DNA of 60,721 nucleotides from Paramarasmius palmivorus (GCA_037176845.1 JAYKXP010000219.1:1-60721); one strand, 5' to 3'. Shown: positions 1 to 10,573, counted from the stretch's first letter. Notes: a model not told the origin generated them from the sequence alone. A program made the numbers and translations.

Positions 1-1020
1 CGCCAGAGAAAGAACGAGCGTAGATAACTTACCAAACTTTTCAACTTTTGGCCCTTTATCTCTCGAGTGACACCCCTCTGTTCATCAGTTCCTTGGCCCC
101 GTTTTCTACCACAGACTTCAACGACAACCCTCTACCACGTCTCCCAGTCAATTTTCTCTCTCTCCCCGAGATGTGAAACCAGTAAAAGGACTCTAAACCA
201 CATTCCTTGGAGGAATGTCATCTGGGCGATGCGGCGAGTGTGGGATTTGGATTTGCTTGTCCACAAACCTCAACGGGAAGGGAAGCCTTCCAACTATCGT
301 GTCGAAAAGTAATCTTTGGGAGTTATTATTTGTGCGCTGTATCTCAGTTTTTAGCCAAAGAGGAGGAGAGTAGAAACGGGGAAAGTACGTAACACTGACA
401 GCTGGGGCACTTGAGATGTAACAGCTTTATCCTAAATCGAATGTTGACCAATATTTGGTCTACACAACCCATACATCACCTTCCAATCATAAATGGCCAT
501 GACTTCCAGGGTGACGTTGCGTTGTACGGAGGCTTGTAACTCGCGAAAAACATATCATGAAAGGTGGGTAGTCAAGGTGTCCGCCGGTAAAAAAAGAGCC
601 GCGGCCAACGGCAAGCGCTTGCCGCCACTGCTTGTTCCAATACCATGATGCGAATCTGCTCCTAGTGTCACAAAACAAGTCAAGCTCTTGAAACCTTTCT
701 TTCCGTGGTCTATCTCGTCCAGTAAAAACTAACTGTTCAATATCCACTCAGACTACTTTCGCTCTTTTCACTCCCCCAAGGTGGTCTATGGTCAGAGTTT
801 TACTGGAAGACAGGGCTTGTGGCTCGCACCGAAACCATATCCAAGACTCCGGAGACTTCAAGCTTCAGGTACGGAGCTTCACCGCTAGAGTAATGACTTA
901 GTTACATCTTCAACAACGATGGGCGCATCGAGGTAGGCTATACTGACATGTCTACCTACGAATATATGGAATATCGTCAAACCAACGCCTCAAAATCACA
1001 TCTCGTAGACGGTGGCGCCG
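1..1020. other. 5' flank of the tandem array, no confident gene
   Basis: I see no convincing gene here. The longest open frame (487-747, minus strand, 86 codons) has mixed composition and no recognisable motif. The stretch is the left edge of the tandem array that follows: its right end (about 900-1040) carries the box and TATA arrangement found before every copy. Confidence 0.4.
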
Positions 1021-1038
1021 CTTCTCTATCTATATAAA
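921..1038 (+). promoter_or_regulatory. Array promoter, copy 1 (dead gene)
   Basis: GGGCGCATCGAG at 921-932, CAAAATCACATCT at 991-1003 and TATATAAA at 1031-1038 recur in the same order upstream of all five copies. Here the TATA lies 57 bp before the position of the lost start codon. That these are binding sites is inference from conservation between paralogues. Confidence 0.5.
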
Positions 1039-1094
1039 CCAACATCCCCAGAAATCTGAAGAACAGATTCAAAACTCCCACTTAGAGTCCAAAG

Positions 1095-1565
1095 TTGTCC
1101 TCTCAAATTCCTGAACAAAAAGGCACTCTAGCTCAGGCGAGTTCAAGTTCAACCCTCTCTCCGGTTTACGACCATAACTCTCAAGCTCAACCTGTCAATT
1201 CCGTCACAGAAACAGGAACAGATTGGTACCGCTGCCATAAGTGGCAAGTCATACCAGAACCCAAGACGAGCCTCGCGCATTCGGTGAAGAGTCTAAAGCT
1301 TCGCGTACGTCCTTACACCTCCCCTCTTTACTTTTGTTTTCATTGCTGAACGCCTAATCTTCTTGTGTTCGCTCAGTGTGCCCAAGGAACACTCAACCAA
1401 ACTGAATATGGTACTTGTGGGATCAATCAGCTCCGCTATAGTGTGTTGTCCAATTGGGTTTGATTTGTTTGTTGTGAGTGTCTTCTACCTATGTTTTCTT
1501 TCTGGAAACTGGTGATCTGATTGTACACGTGTAGACGCGGATTCGGAAAAAGAATTGAGTGATGT
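1095..1565 (+). pseudogene. Dead copy 1 of the tandem BRI3-like small membrane protein family
   Basis: This copy keeps the three-exon layout of its neighbours: exon 1 about 1095-1304 with a GTACGT donor, exon 2 about 1377-1473 with a GTGAGT donor, exon 3 from about 1535. It is broken three ways. The start context AAAGATGTCC of the intact copies reads AAAGTTGTCC, so the ATG is TTG. Exon 2 has an indel between the TGTGGG and ATAGTGTGT landmarks (19 against 15 bases in copy 2), which shifts the frame before the hydrophobic helix. Exon 3 no longer encodes the paired cysteines that end every intact copy. Its promoter boxes remain. It is closest to copy 2 (shared GTACGT donor and TGTGCCCA at the exon 2 start). 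Confidence 0.7.
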
Positions 1566-3150
1566 GAATAAAGATAGCCGAAGTTGGGTACATACGAACT
1601 TCACTGAACATCGTCTTCGTCTTTCGCTCCCTATCACTAACCACACTCGTTTGTTCATATACTTATATATTTATACCTCGATATCCTAGTTACTCGAATC
1701 GTATAGCTTGGAATAACAACACCCCATCACCTATAACATCCTCCTCGAAACACGCCATACGACGCGAGCGCATCAACTCCTAAGTTATAGCTCGACTATC
1801 CTAGTCAAGCATTATACGCCAGCCCGAGGCAGGTGAAGGTACAGTTATAGTTCGTTATGGTGCCGAGATGACCAGGTGATTCAACGCCTCTGGTACAGCG
1901 TGAGCTGTTGGCTGGGCGTGGGAAGAAGACTGGGGGTGAAGAATTTGTATCCCTGACGATGACAGTCCTGACATTGACGCGGCACTGATTGCCCCTCGTT
2001 GACCGGGTTGTCTACTTTTGCTTTCTCGTGTCAAAGGTGAAGCGATGGTTGCAGGGAGCCTGGAGCATCAGAAGCGCGAACAAACATTTGGAAGGGAAAG
2101 AAACACGATTGGTGGGATGGACCAGGTGAGGCTCTGTGAACAGAAGGTTGGAGCAAGACTAAGTTTGCGAACGAAATGCGAGCACGTACCATCTCTGCGT
2201 GAAGCAATGATGTTGTACTTAGTTCTTGGTCTTGAAGTGGGTTGAAAAATCTGAAAAAAATCAACGAATTGTTCGTGAAAATAACCCCCAGATACTCACC
2301 AGGGCCTCCGGTATCCACTCTCGACTCAGAAACCCCGATTCCATATCTCGCTCTTCGTCTCTTGCACCTGTTCCGTGTACGTCCAAGTCCTGGCTCTATA
2401 GCCTTTCGTCCCAACAAGTTTTTCTACCCTATGTGTACCGGACGACGTTGAAAGTTGCAATGACGCGGAAGGGTTCATGTTCGGTCTCTAGCGTCCAACG
2501 TGCAAGGAGGTGTTGGTAAGGAGTTCCAAAACTGAGGTATGGGTGCTATGGATGTAAATCCTTGACTCAGGGGGATGAAGGTCAGGATGTAGAACACTAC
2601 GGACCTACAACCTTTTGCTCTCGGTTCTGTCTCAAGGTCTCGAGAAAACTAAATCCGAAATTCGAATCGTCGGTGTCTTGCAATTCTTCCCTACGCAAAT
2701 CGAGCTTCTAGTCTTGAATCGAGAATTTAGGCTTTGTTTGGAGGACAGAAGAGCTTCCAGGAATCAGAGAGTTGATGATGGTCGGAAGAAGAGCAGGTGA
2801 CTAAACGCCCGGGTTCTTCCTCCGCCTGGTCTCCCGCATCTTGCCATCATCTCTCGTTGCACCATTCAAAGGGCCCGGTCAACACGATGTCAGCCACAAT
2901 CTTCGAAGCCTGATAGATATGATATCCTCTCTCCGCGTCTATTTCTGGCAACTGGAAGCATCGTCACCTACCCTCACCACAAACTCATCGCCTGCTGAAC
3001 TCGTTTATTGTCTTCTTGGCCCGTCATGTCGATACTATGCTTGCACTGGCGTTGTATATTTTCTCCCGTTATTTCACAGGGCGACTAGCTGCTTGCAGTG
3101 TGGATCGAATCTAAAGATTCCGAATAAAGGAATTGATACATCGAACAAGC
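1566..3150. other. Spacer between copies 1 and 2, no confident gene
   Basis: A minus-strand stretch (about 2050-2480) has coding-like features: an ATG-initiated 50-codon frame ending near 2330 and possible intron signals (GTGAGT donor with TTTTTTCAG acceptor), but no recognisable domain. The plus strand holds only short overlapping frames. I treat it as spacer that may contain gene remains. Confidence 0.3.
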
Positions 3151-3156
3151 TGGTGC

Positions 3157-3294
3157 GGGCGCATCGAGTTTCCAAAGTTCAAATTGATATTTAGCTATAA
3201 AATCCCACTGACTCAAAATCACATCTCCATCTTCATCTTCAATCAAATCGTTTTCGTGACGCTGGAGCTACTTCTCCCGCTTTCATCTATATAA
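3157..3294 (+). promoter_or_regulatory. Array promoter, copy 2
   Basis: GGGCGCATCGAG at 3157-3168, CAAAATCACATCT at 3213-3225 and TATATAA at 3288-3294, 55 bp before the ATG at 3343. The first two boxes match those of copy 1 exactly. Confidence 0.55.
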
Positions 3295-3342
3295 CTCCCA
3301 ATTGAAACACACAACCGACGATCCCCAAAACCACTCTCAAAG

Positions 3343-3840
3343 ATGTTCGCCGACATAGAACAAAAAACTCCCCGACCTGCTCCAGCTCAAGAACTCCCAC
3401 CGCCGGTGTATGAAGCTCACCCAGCGACGGCTGGAGATCCCTCAGGTCCAGGTTCGGGTTATTACCAACAACCACCTGCAAAACAAGAACCGGTGGTATT
3501 GCAACCCCCAATACAACCAGAACCGATTCAAAGGACTGCTGCTGAGATCGGTACGGAGTATCAAGCTGCACGTACGTTCACGGTCTTCTCTATCCTTCTC
3601 TAGCTCACGCGAAAAGTGCTGTCTGCTAGTGTTCGCGCAATGTGCCCAGGGAATCCACGTACCAAAAACCAGTTATGGGATGTGTGGGATTGTCACTGCT
3701 ATAGCGTGTTTCCCGTGTGGATTGATTGCTTTAATGTGGGTTCCGTTCTGCATCTGAATCTTTCGTTGCTTGATGCTAATGAGATGATGGGTAGTACTGA
3801 TAAGGAGGAGAAATGTGGTAGATGTGGGGTTATGTTGTAG
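3343..3840 (+). CDS. BRI3-like PPxY/CxxC small membrane protein, tandem copy 2
   Basis: The three-exon model 3343-3571, 3630-3735, 3795-3840 gives 126 aa with consistent phases (GTACGT and GTGGGT donors, TAG acceptors). The N-terminal half is rich in Pro, Gln and Tyr and carries PPPVY, a PPxY-type WW-domain ligand. A C-x2-C-like segment is followed by one hydrophobic helix (about residues 90-111, with FPCG) and a CGRCG zinc-ribbon-like end. This order matches the eukaryotic BRI3 (brain protein I3, DUF2367) family of endolysosomal membrane proteins; family assignment is by motif only. The function here is unknown; PPxY proteins often recruit NEDD4-type ubiquitin ligases. It is the most diverged intact copy (different N-terminus, FPCG rather than FPVG). 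The start has its own TATA box and aligns with the other copies. Confidence 0.65.
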
Positions 3841-4960
3841 TACAACTGGGCTTGAAGTCTGCGTTGGATAATGTGCCATGTACTATCAAATGTGTTCTGC
3901 TTCTTGTGAGGCTGAATGGTAGTCGTACAGCGAGTCGAAAGTCGGAATCCTCAACCTCGAAAAGACTCGGATGAACGCAAAGCTTCTGTTCGTTGCGAGC
4001 CAAGATTGATTCAACTCCCTATGAGTCAACTGTCAGATGTATAAGCGGGCCAGCGCACATCGTTCAAGTTGGGTTGATTCACCTATTCCTCGGTGAATCG
4101 TAACTCGAAGTTCTGATATCCAAACGAGCAGCCTAACAGCATCCAGCACAGAAAGTCTCCTAAAAATGATCATAGTTTTCACTAGTTCGAAGCCGGCGGG
4201 TCGTTTCTTGTCTCGGCGTGCATATCCTGGTTGGCGTTTCAAGACTAAGCGCTAAGCATTCGAGTTTTCATGCCAAAGTGCAACAAAATACGTACCAAAA
4301 AAATTCCAGTAGCTTCCCGATAGATAGATGAACACTAGAGTCTCTAAAGGGTATGTTGGTGAAGTTGATGATGTGAAGTTGATGACTGTCAGTGCCGTTC
4401 CGGCAGAATTCAAAAGTTCTTCCAAGCGCCCATGGGCCGGATCCGAGTCTTCCTCAGACTCTAACCACAACCTTCAGAACCTCATTCTTGCACGAATTTC
4501 TAGTCAAGCTCAATCTTCTAATGAATTTCCATGGATCACGATGGGACAGTGGGAGCTGATCGTCCGGGGAATATGGCCGCGCAATGGGCGGATTCGGTGA
4601 GTTGTGCCAGTGCTCGCTGGCGCTACTCGACTAAAACTACTTACTTCTAAACAGGGCTAAAGACCTACCTCCGATACCCCGTGTCCCTACTACTTACAAT
4701 AATGACAGAAACGACGGCACAAGTACTCAAGCGTCAAGGATCTTGGACACACTCCGCCACATCGATTTCAAAACTGCCGGTCGGAACACAAGTACAAAAA
4801 AAAAACCTGCCTTGATTTTCAGAGCCCAAGAACCACTGGGCGTACGAAATGCACAAAGGATGAATCTACCCTGGAATTTGAATCGGATGACCAAGATTCC
4901 GAAGGGCCCATATGAAAACGGCTGGTCTGGGCTTACTGCTCGAGATAAGTATTCATTCAT
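3841..4960 (+). repeat. Duplicated spacer unit with remains of a second gene family
   Basis: Blocks here recur upstream of copies 4 and 5. Examples are the TTCAAGTTGGGTTGATTCACC stretch near 4064 (compare about 8410 and 8655), the TGGTTGGC-TTTC stretch near 4225 (compare 6135, 8530, 8795), the TCCGAGTC Ser/Asp-rich block near 4440 (compare 6308, 9320) and the ATCGATTTCAAAAC-GCCGGTCG block near 4760 (compare 9035). Translated pieces are Ser/Asp-rich or Lys-rich but have no shared intact frame, so I read them as wrecks of a second gene duplicated with the array. Confidence 0.5.
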
Positions 4961-4972
4961 CAAACCGTCCAT

Positions 4973-5079
4973 GGGCGTATAGAGTTTCATTATAACTACT
5001 TGTGAATAACAAGACAACCATCACATCTATCCATCATTGTTTCATTGCTTTTACACTCAGTAGCTTGCTATATATATAG
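4973..5079 (+). promoter_or_regulatory. Array promoter, copy 3
   Basis: A GGGCGTAT-AGAG variant of the first box at 4973-4984, ACCATCACATCT at 5017-5028 and a TATATATATAG run at 5069-5079, about 40 bp before the ATG. Confidence 0.55.
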
Positions 5080-5117
5080 CCCACACCCAAAGAAACGACA
5101 TTCAGAGCCACTCAAAG

Positions 5118-5530
5118 ATGTCCTCCCCTCACCCTCAGGCTGTTCAACCACCGCCGGTATACTATGAATCTCAAACTCATATTAACCTGCAGTACCCGCC
5201 AACGCCTCCTTCAGGGTATTACCCGCCACAACCGTACTACCCACCACAGCCTGCGCAGGTGCAAATAGGTCCTCTAGACTCCTGCCTTCCTTTTGTCAAT
5301 GTTTCTCACTGACGCTCAATCCGCTAGTGTTACCACAATGCGTTCATGAACCTACAGTCGCATATGGTCCCTGGGGGCTTGTCATCGCCCTATTATTGTT
5401 TCCAGTTGGGTTGCTGTGTCTATTGTGAGTACCTACATTCAGTATGAGATGTCGATGTTGACGTTGAGCCTGTACACTTTTTAGTGCAGACGCGGAAACG
5501 AAATGTGCAAAATGTGGGGCGAGGTTGTAG
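5118..5530 (+). CDS. BRI3-like PPxY/CxxC small membrane protein, tandem copy 3
   Basis: Three exons, 5118-5268, 5328-5424 and 5485-5530, give 97 aa with consistent phases (1, 2). The N-terminus is MSSPHP followed by a Pro/Tyr tract with PPPVYYE (PPxY motif) and repeated YYPPQP blocks. Exon 2 encodes a cysteine near its start and a hydrophobic helix GLVIALLLFPVGLLCLL. Exon 3 ends in KCAKCG, a CxxCG zinc-ribbon-like tail. The first intron starts at GTCC, a weak donor that the neighbouring copies keep as GTCTT; the competing GTGCAA donor 10 bp upstream would break the frame. BRI3/DUF2367 assignment is by motif order; the role is unknown. Confidence 0.7.
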
Positions 5531-5890
5531 GATTGAGGACTGAGGATACGACGGACGTTTATGCCACTCTCCAGGCTGCTTCATTCGTTCATCTATTCGA
5601 GACCACATACGACCTTCTTTTCGACCTTGTCTTTCGCTCCTTGTACAGAATTATTGACGATTACTACCCACACTCGTTTGTTCGCATTCTTTTATTGCCT
5701 TGACATATACCCTAGTGATTTGATTAATGATAACTTTGATTAACAACGCTTTTAAACTCTGCTCATGATCTACATTATACTAGTAGTATTCGGTGGTTCC
5801 TTTAAACCACGATGTAAGCTCATAGCCGTGACCAACCCATAGAGCTATCGAATAGGACGAGTCCAGATGAATGACTCGGACTTGTTCTGA
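5531..5890. other. 3' flank of copy 3, no gene seen
   Basis: Likely 3' UTR and terminator region. The sequence TTTCGCTCC-TGTACA-ATT-TTGACGATTACTACCCACACTCG near 5633 recurs after copies 4 and 5 and in altered form after copy 1, so the 3' ends were duplicated with the genes. Confidence 0.4.
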
Positions 5891-5898
5891 GGGCGCCT

Positions 5899-5968
5899 CA
5901 AATCACATCTCAGTTTGTGGCCCTGGAACCGCTTCTCCCGTTGTTCTCCCGCTTGTATCTATATATAA
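5899..5968 (+). promoter_or_regulatory. Orphan array promoter relic (sixth copy, gene lost)
   Basis: CAAATCACATCT at 5899-5910 preceded by GGGCGCCT, then the CTTCTCCCG stretch shared with the copy 2 promoter, and TATATATAA at 5960-5968. Nothing like exon 1 follows: the next 120 bases encode no PPxY start. I read it as the promoter of a former sixth gene of the copy 1/2 type. Confidence 0.5.
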
Positions 5969-6089
5969 CCCACATCCCAAAAGAGTGATGCTCATCTCTA
6001 TGACCCCAACGAGCATCCACCTCGATATACATTTCCTCCAAAATACTAAGAAGATAGATCCTACACCACAGTCTTCAAGTTCAGTATGA

Positions 6090-7340
6090 AACCGGGTCGT
6101 TTCTTGTCTCCGGGATGTCCGAGGCCTATATATTCTGGTTTGCCTTTCGAGACAAAGCGCTAATCATTCAAATCTTCGAGCCAAGATACAAAAAAATACA
6201 TACCGAAGATAGACAAATACGAGGGGTATGGCGGCTCAGCGCTCAAAAGCGAGGGAAATTCGCAAGGAATTAGGTTCTTCCGAGCGCCCATCTCGGGCCG
6301 GTCCGGATCCGAGTCATCCTCTGACCACGACTTTCGCGTTCGTTCTTGCACCTCTCTAGTCACTTGGGATAACGACTCAACTTCAAGCGTCCTAAAACCT
6401 CTCCATTTCAAAACTACCGGTGTACCAAAAAAAAAAAACGGTGGCCCTGCTTTGGTGTCCCGAACCTACGAGATGCAGGAATCGGATTCGATATGCGAAA
6501 CCGGCCGCCAGTGGTTATGACGGAGAAGAGGATAGAGTACCAGCGAAAGAATCAAATGGTCACGATGTTGTTATTCTGGGAGTCGGAAGTGCGTAGCTCG
6601 ACTTGCTTTTTCACCGTACTCATCTGACGACAATGACGATGGCCAACTGCAGGAAGATTCTTCCTTCTCTACATCCGCAAACTCTGCTTCGTCGAACCTT
6701 TCAAGTTCATCTAGATCTATTACTCCGAATCCAAACCAAATGTTCTAGGAACCACGCTAATCGGGATTGCTTTGATTGGGCAAGGTCGTATCAGTGTTTC
6801 GTGGGCTGCGAACGCCGGAGAAACAGTTGCGATTGGATCAAGATCATTCAAGAAGCAGTGAAGGCTGATGTAGGTGTTGGTTCCTCTCTTTCCTTTTGCT
6901 GCAGTACTTCAGTTCTGATTGGCGCGTTAGGCCATTGTACACCGGGATGGGATAAGAACGAAGGCTATGCGATATTCTCCTGGGATGTTATGCCCTGTGT
7001 GCTCTCTGTCGTCAAGGCATCCCATGTTATCCTTATCAGGTTCCGAGTCGGAACCTTCAACAGAAACGGGTCTTGGGATGACAGCTGGAAAAGATTGTCC
7101 CCTTAAACTCGAAGGTAACAGCGCTTTTGGGTCAACGGGAGAAGGAACGATTTAAAGTTTGAACTTTGAAGTTGTTCCACGTGGATCGCAAACTATTTGA
7201 TGGAGATTGTGAGTTGTTCCCTCAATTTGTATATCATTATACTAACACTGACACGAGTTGGAGATTTTCTTTGTTACGACTTTGGCCGTAGAGAGCGCGT
7301 TAAAACCTCAGCTTGCTGCACGACATTGATTCGATCAAGC
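6090..7340 (+). repeat. Duplicated spacer unit before copy 4, second gene family relic
   Basis: This unit matches the spacers at 3.9-4.9 kb and 8.4-9.9 kb. The clearest relic is 6600-6870, whose partner is at about 9535-9745: both contain CTCCGAATCCAAACCAAATG, GGAACCACGCT, TCGGGATTGC and GTTTCGTGGG/ATTTCGTGGG landmarks. In one frame, 6600-6750 reads as a Ser/Asp-rich chain ending SITPNPNQMF then stop; another frame reads through a Gly/Ile-rich segment. Because the two copies keep different frames open, I regard both as decayed. A poly-A run (6428-6439) sits inside. Confidence 0.45.
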
Positions 7341-7347
7341 AATCTAT

Positions 7348-7458
7348 GGGCGGATCAAGACTCGAATTGCATTGTAGCTACCTTTGAACATCTACAAGAC
7401 AATCACATCTGTCCATCATTTGTGCCATGCTCAGTAGCTCGCAAGTTGCTATATATAA
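7348..7458 (+). promoter_or_regulatory. Array promoter, copy 4
   Basis: GGGCGGATCAAG at 7348-7359, CAATCACATCT at 7400-7410 and TATATATAA at 7450-7458, 57 bp before the ATG at 7507. The stretch between boxes (CCATCATTTGTGCCATGCTC, then AGCTCGCAAG) is shared with copy 5. Confidence 0.55.
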
Positions 7459-7506
7459 CCGCCACCCCAATCGCGCAGAAACAACAAACGACTATTCAGC
7501 ATTCAG

Positions 7507-7910
7507 ATGTCCTCCCCTCACCCTGCTCAACCACCACCGGTATACTACGAATCCCAAACTCATATTAGCGTGCAATATCCGCCTACGCCTCCTTCAGGGT
7601 ATTATCCGTATCCGCCACAGCCGTATTACGCGCCGCAGCCTACGCTCCACATAGGTCTTTTCTTCTTGCGTCCCTTTATCGATATCTGTCGCTGACGCTC
7701 GATCTGTTAGTGTTACCACAATGCATCCACGAACCGACAGTCGAATGTGGACCCTGGGGACTTGTGATTGCTATATTATTCTTTCCGGTTGGGTTGCTTT
7801 GTCTGTTGTGAGTTACCCCTAGATTGTTTGATGTGGGATGTTGATGTTGAGCGTGCAATTTTAGCGCAGACACGCACACGAAATGTGCGAGATGCGGGGC
7901 GATGTTGTAG
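7507..7910 (+). CDS. BRI3-like PPxY/CxxC small membrane protein, tandem copy 4
   Basis: Exons 7507-7654, 7711-7807 and 7865-7910 encode 96 aa in matching phases. The layout is the same as copy 3: MSSPHPAQPPPVYYE start with a PPxY motif, YPYPPQPYY tract, a Cys-containing linker, helix GLVIAILFFPVGLLCLL, and a KCARCGAML end. Most base differences from copies 3 and 5 in exons 2 and 3 are silent or conservative while introns and spacers differ freely, which argues for selection on the protein; no rate was computed. The start context AGATGTCCTCC is common to copies 3 and 4. Confidence 0.7.
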
Positions 7911-10050
7911 GGTTGAAAATTGAATATTGAATATTGAGGATACACACCTTAAGCTTCGTTTCATTCATTCATCTCGTGGACACACATTTGAAACCCCCTT
8001 CTTTTCGGCCTTGTTCTTTTTTCGCCCCCTGTACATTGATGATTACTAGCACCGTCTACCCACACTCGTTCTACTGGCGGTCTATTTCCAACTAGCCTAG
8101 TTAACATAGAACTTGCTTTCGAGATAGAACTGTACTGTGATTTTGTCGGTCCCGGTCCAGGAGAATTTTCTGACGTATCCTGATTCCTGATTCCTCGCTA
8201 AGTAGTTGGTCCTCTGTTTACCCCAACTCTAGAGAAAGCACCGAACGAAATGGTTGACTCGAAAAAGGGGCCTGGTCATGTTGGCCGTTCTTCGTAACAG
8301 GATTGAGGTGTACATGTGGTACGCGACTCCGACTCAGAGACTACGTTTTAAATTTCTGAATGCCAGCAATGGACTTGTAAGCCCGATGTAAGCCTTTCGC
8401 ATGCATCATTCAACTTGGATTGACTCACCTAATTCTCCGTAACTCAACTACAACCTGAACGAGCAACCCAAGATTCTCTATATGTCTTCCAAAATCTATT
8501 CCTACTTCACTAGCTCTCGGAGCCGATATTCTGGTTGGCCTTTCAAAACAAAGCACCATACAAACACCTTTAAGCGGCTATCCGATAGCTAGACCAAAGG
8601 CCTAGGGATGCTAGCGAAATCAGCGACACCAGCAAAATGTCCTCACGGTTGCAGCCTCGTTCGACTTGGATTGACACACCCTAATTCTCCGTAGCTTCAT
8701 TCTTGAAGCTTGAACCTCTACGACCCAAACGAGCAACTAGCTGCCCCCCAAAATTATTCCTATGCCAGTTCGAAGCCATGTCTCCGATGTTCTGGTTGGC
8801 CCTTCGCTAAGCACTCCGGTTTTCAAACCACACCTTTCCGACGCTGGCGAGGTGATGGCGGTTCAAAAGCAAGAGCCGTTCCGGCAAAGTTCCGGCAAAG
8901 TCACGGACGCCCAACCGGATCTCTCTAACCACGACTTTCATCAGCTCATTCCTGCACCGTTCATCAACATCTCTATCTGATCACGATGACAGAAACGATA
9001 ACGACAACTCAAGCATCCACCACATCGGTTTCAAAACCGCTGGTCGAACAAAGAAAAAACGATGTTTTTATTTCAACTTGAAGAATCCCGAAAACCACTG
9101 GCACGAAGGAAGGAAGAATAAACACCGCTCAACACCGGAATCGGACTCAAATGACTACTTAGCACGACCTACGACGGAAACATTATCACGACTCACTGGC
9201 AGCGAGATGATAGAGTGTATCAAGTTGGATGTGGGTGCGTCGCTCAAGTTGCCTTTTCACTGTTTCTTTCGCGTGCTCATCCGCCCAATACCCAGAGAAA
9301 TCCGCAATTCTTCCTCCGAGTCCGGATCCGAGTCTTCCTTTGACCACGAAGAATCTGTACCTTACCAACCGCGACGACTCGGATTTTAGCGTCTTCAAGA
9401 CCTCAAGTGGACAAAAACACGATACTGTATACTGCTTTGGTTTTCAGGTCGTTTCAAGAACCCCCGGGCCGAACGCAAGAAAGGATCTCTGAATTTTTGC
9501 GTCGGGAGAAAAGGATAGAATACTTACCAGGGAAAGAACCTGTTCACTGTTTCTCGTGTCCACCGGCAGGAAAATTTCTTGGATTCTCCTTCCTCACACC
9601 ATCTGTTACTCCGAATCCAAACCAAATGTTGTAGGAACCACGCTCAATCCGTGTTGTGCTCTCGGGATTGCCTTGATTGGGGAATTCGAAGGTCGAATCA
9701 GTATTTCGTGGGATGCAAACGCCGAAGAAACAGTGGCGACGATGTAGGTGTTGGAACCTCTCTTTCCCTTTTGTTCTGATTGGTGCGTTAGGCCATTATA
9801 CACTGAGCTGCGATAAGAACAAAGGCTATGTGATTGTTTCCTTCGACTTGAACAGCGCTTTTGGGCTGACGGGAGTCTGAGAAGCTTGAGGAGTGATTTA
9901 AAGTTTAAGCTTTGAAACGGTTGTTCGCAGGCTATTCGTGTGTGGAGATTGTGAGTCCGAGTCGTTCCCTCAATATGTATATACACTGACACGGGAGGTT
10001 TTCTTTGGCCTGTAGAGAGTAGGAGTCGATGCCATTGATTAAAATTCATC
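7911..10050 (+). repeat. Duplicated spacer unit before copy 5, internally duplicated
   Basis: The block near 8400-8560 is repeated at about 8655-8830 (both contain ACTTGGATTGAC, CACC, AATTCTCCGTA, GAACGAGCAAC-like and TTCTGGTTGGCC), so this spacer holds two tandem sub-units. Pieces near 9030-9130, 9300-9400 and 9535-9760 match the second-family relics of the earlier spacers. No intact gene is visible. Confidence 0.45.
8627..8654 (+). repeat. Orphan terminus of the 47-49 kb inverted-repeat element
   Basis: These 28 bases, starting CACCAGCAAAATGTCC, match the left inverted terminus at 46853-46880 at 27 of 28 positions. No partner end or TTGCAA-rich interior is seen here, so it is either a solo end or an excision remnant. 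It lies between the two sub-units of the spacer duplication. Confidence 0.6.
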
Positions 10051-10061
10051 AAACCATCCAC

Positions 10062-10143
10062 GGGCGCATCGAGACTCGAGCTACCTTCGACAATCACATC
10101 TATTCATCATCAGTTGTGCCAGCTCGCAAGTTTGCTATATATA
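10062..10143 (+). promoter_or_regulatory. Array promoter, copy 5
   Basis: GGGCGCATCGAG at 10062-10073, CAATCACATCT at 10091-10101 and TATATATA at 10136-10143, 44 bp before the ATG. Confidence 0.55.
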
Positions 10144-10186
10144 CCATGGCCACACACCCCAATCGCGAAAAAAAAAAACGTTTAAG

Positions 10187-10573
10187 ATGACCTCCCCTTA
10201 CCCTGTCCAACAACCACCACCGGTATACTACGAAACTCAAGCGCAATACCCGCCGGCGGCTCCTTCAGGGTATTATCCGTACCCGCCACAGCCGTATTAC
10301 ACGCCGCAGCCGCAGCCTATCCTCCACCTAGGTCTTCTTCTTCATCTTGCATTGTCTGTCGCTGACGCTTGATCTGCTAGTGTCACCGCATTGCGCTCAC
10401 TCCCCGACAGTTGAATATGGGGTTTGGGGAATTGTGCTTGCTATAATATTCTTTCCGATTGGGTTGCTTTGTTTGTTGTGAGTGGCCCTAGATCGTTTGG
10501 TGTGCGATGTTGATCGTGCGATTGTAGTGCAGACACGCATAGGAAATGTGTGAGATGTGGCGCGATGTTGTAG
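10187..10573 (+). CDS. BRI3-like PPxY/CxxC small membrane protein, tandem copy 5
   Basis: Exons 10187-10331, 10381-10477 and 10528-10573 encode 95 aa with the family phase pattern. The protein has a MTSPYPVQQPPPVYYE start (PPxY), YPYPPQPYYTPQPQP tract, helix GIVLAIIFFPIGLLCLF and a KCVRCGAML end. Exon 2 and exon 3 lengths (97 and 46 bp) are identical to copies 3 and 4; length variation is confined to the Pro-rich exon 1. This is the last member of the array. Confidence 0.7.

Noticed and set aside
2031..2417. 128-codon minus-strand gene
   Set aside because: The frame runs through what look like intron signals of another model, and no motif supports it.
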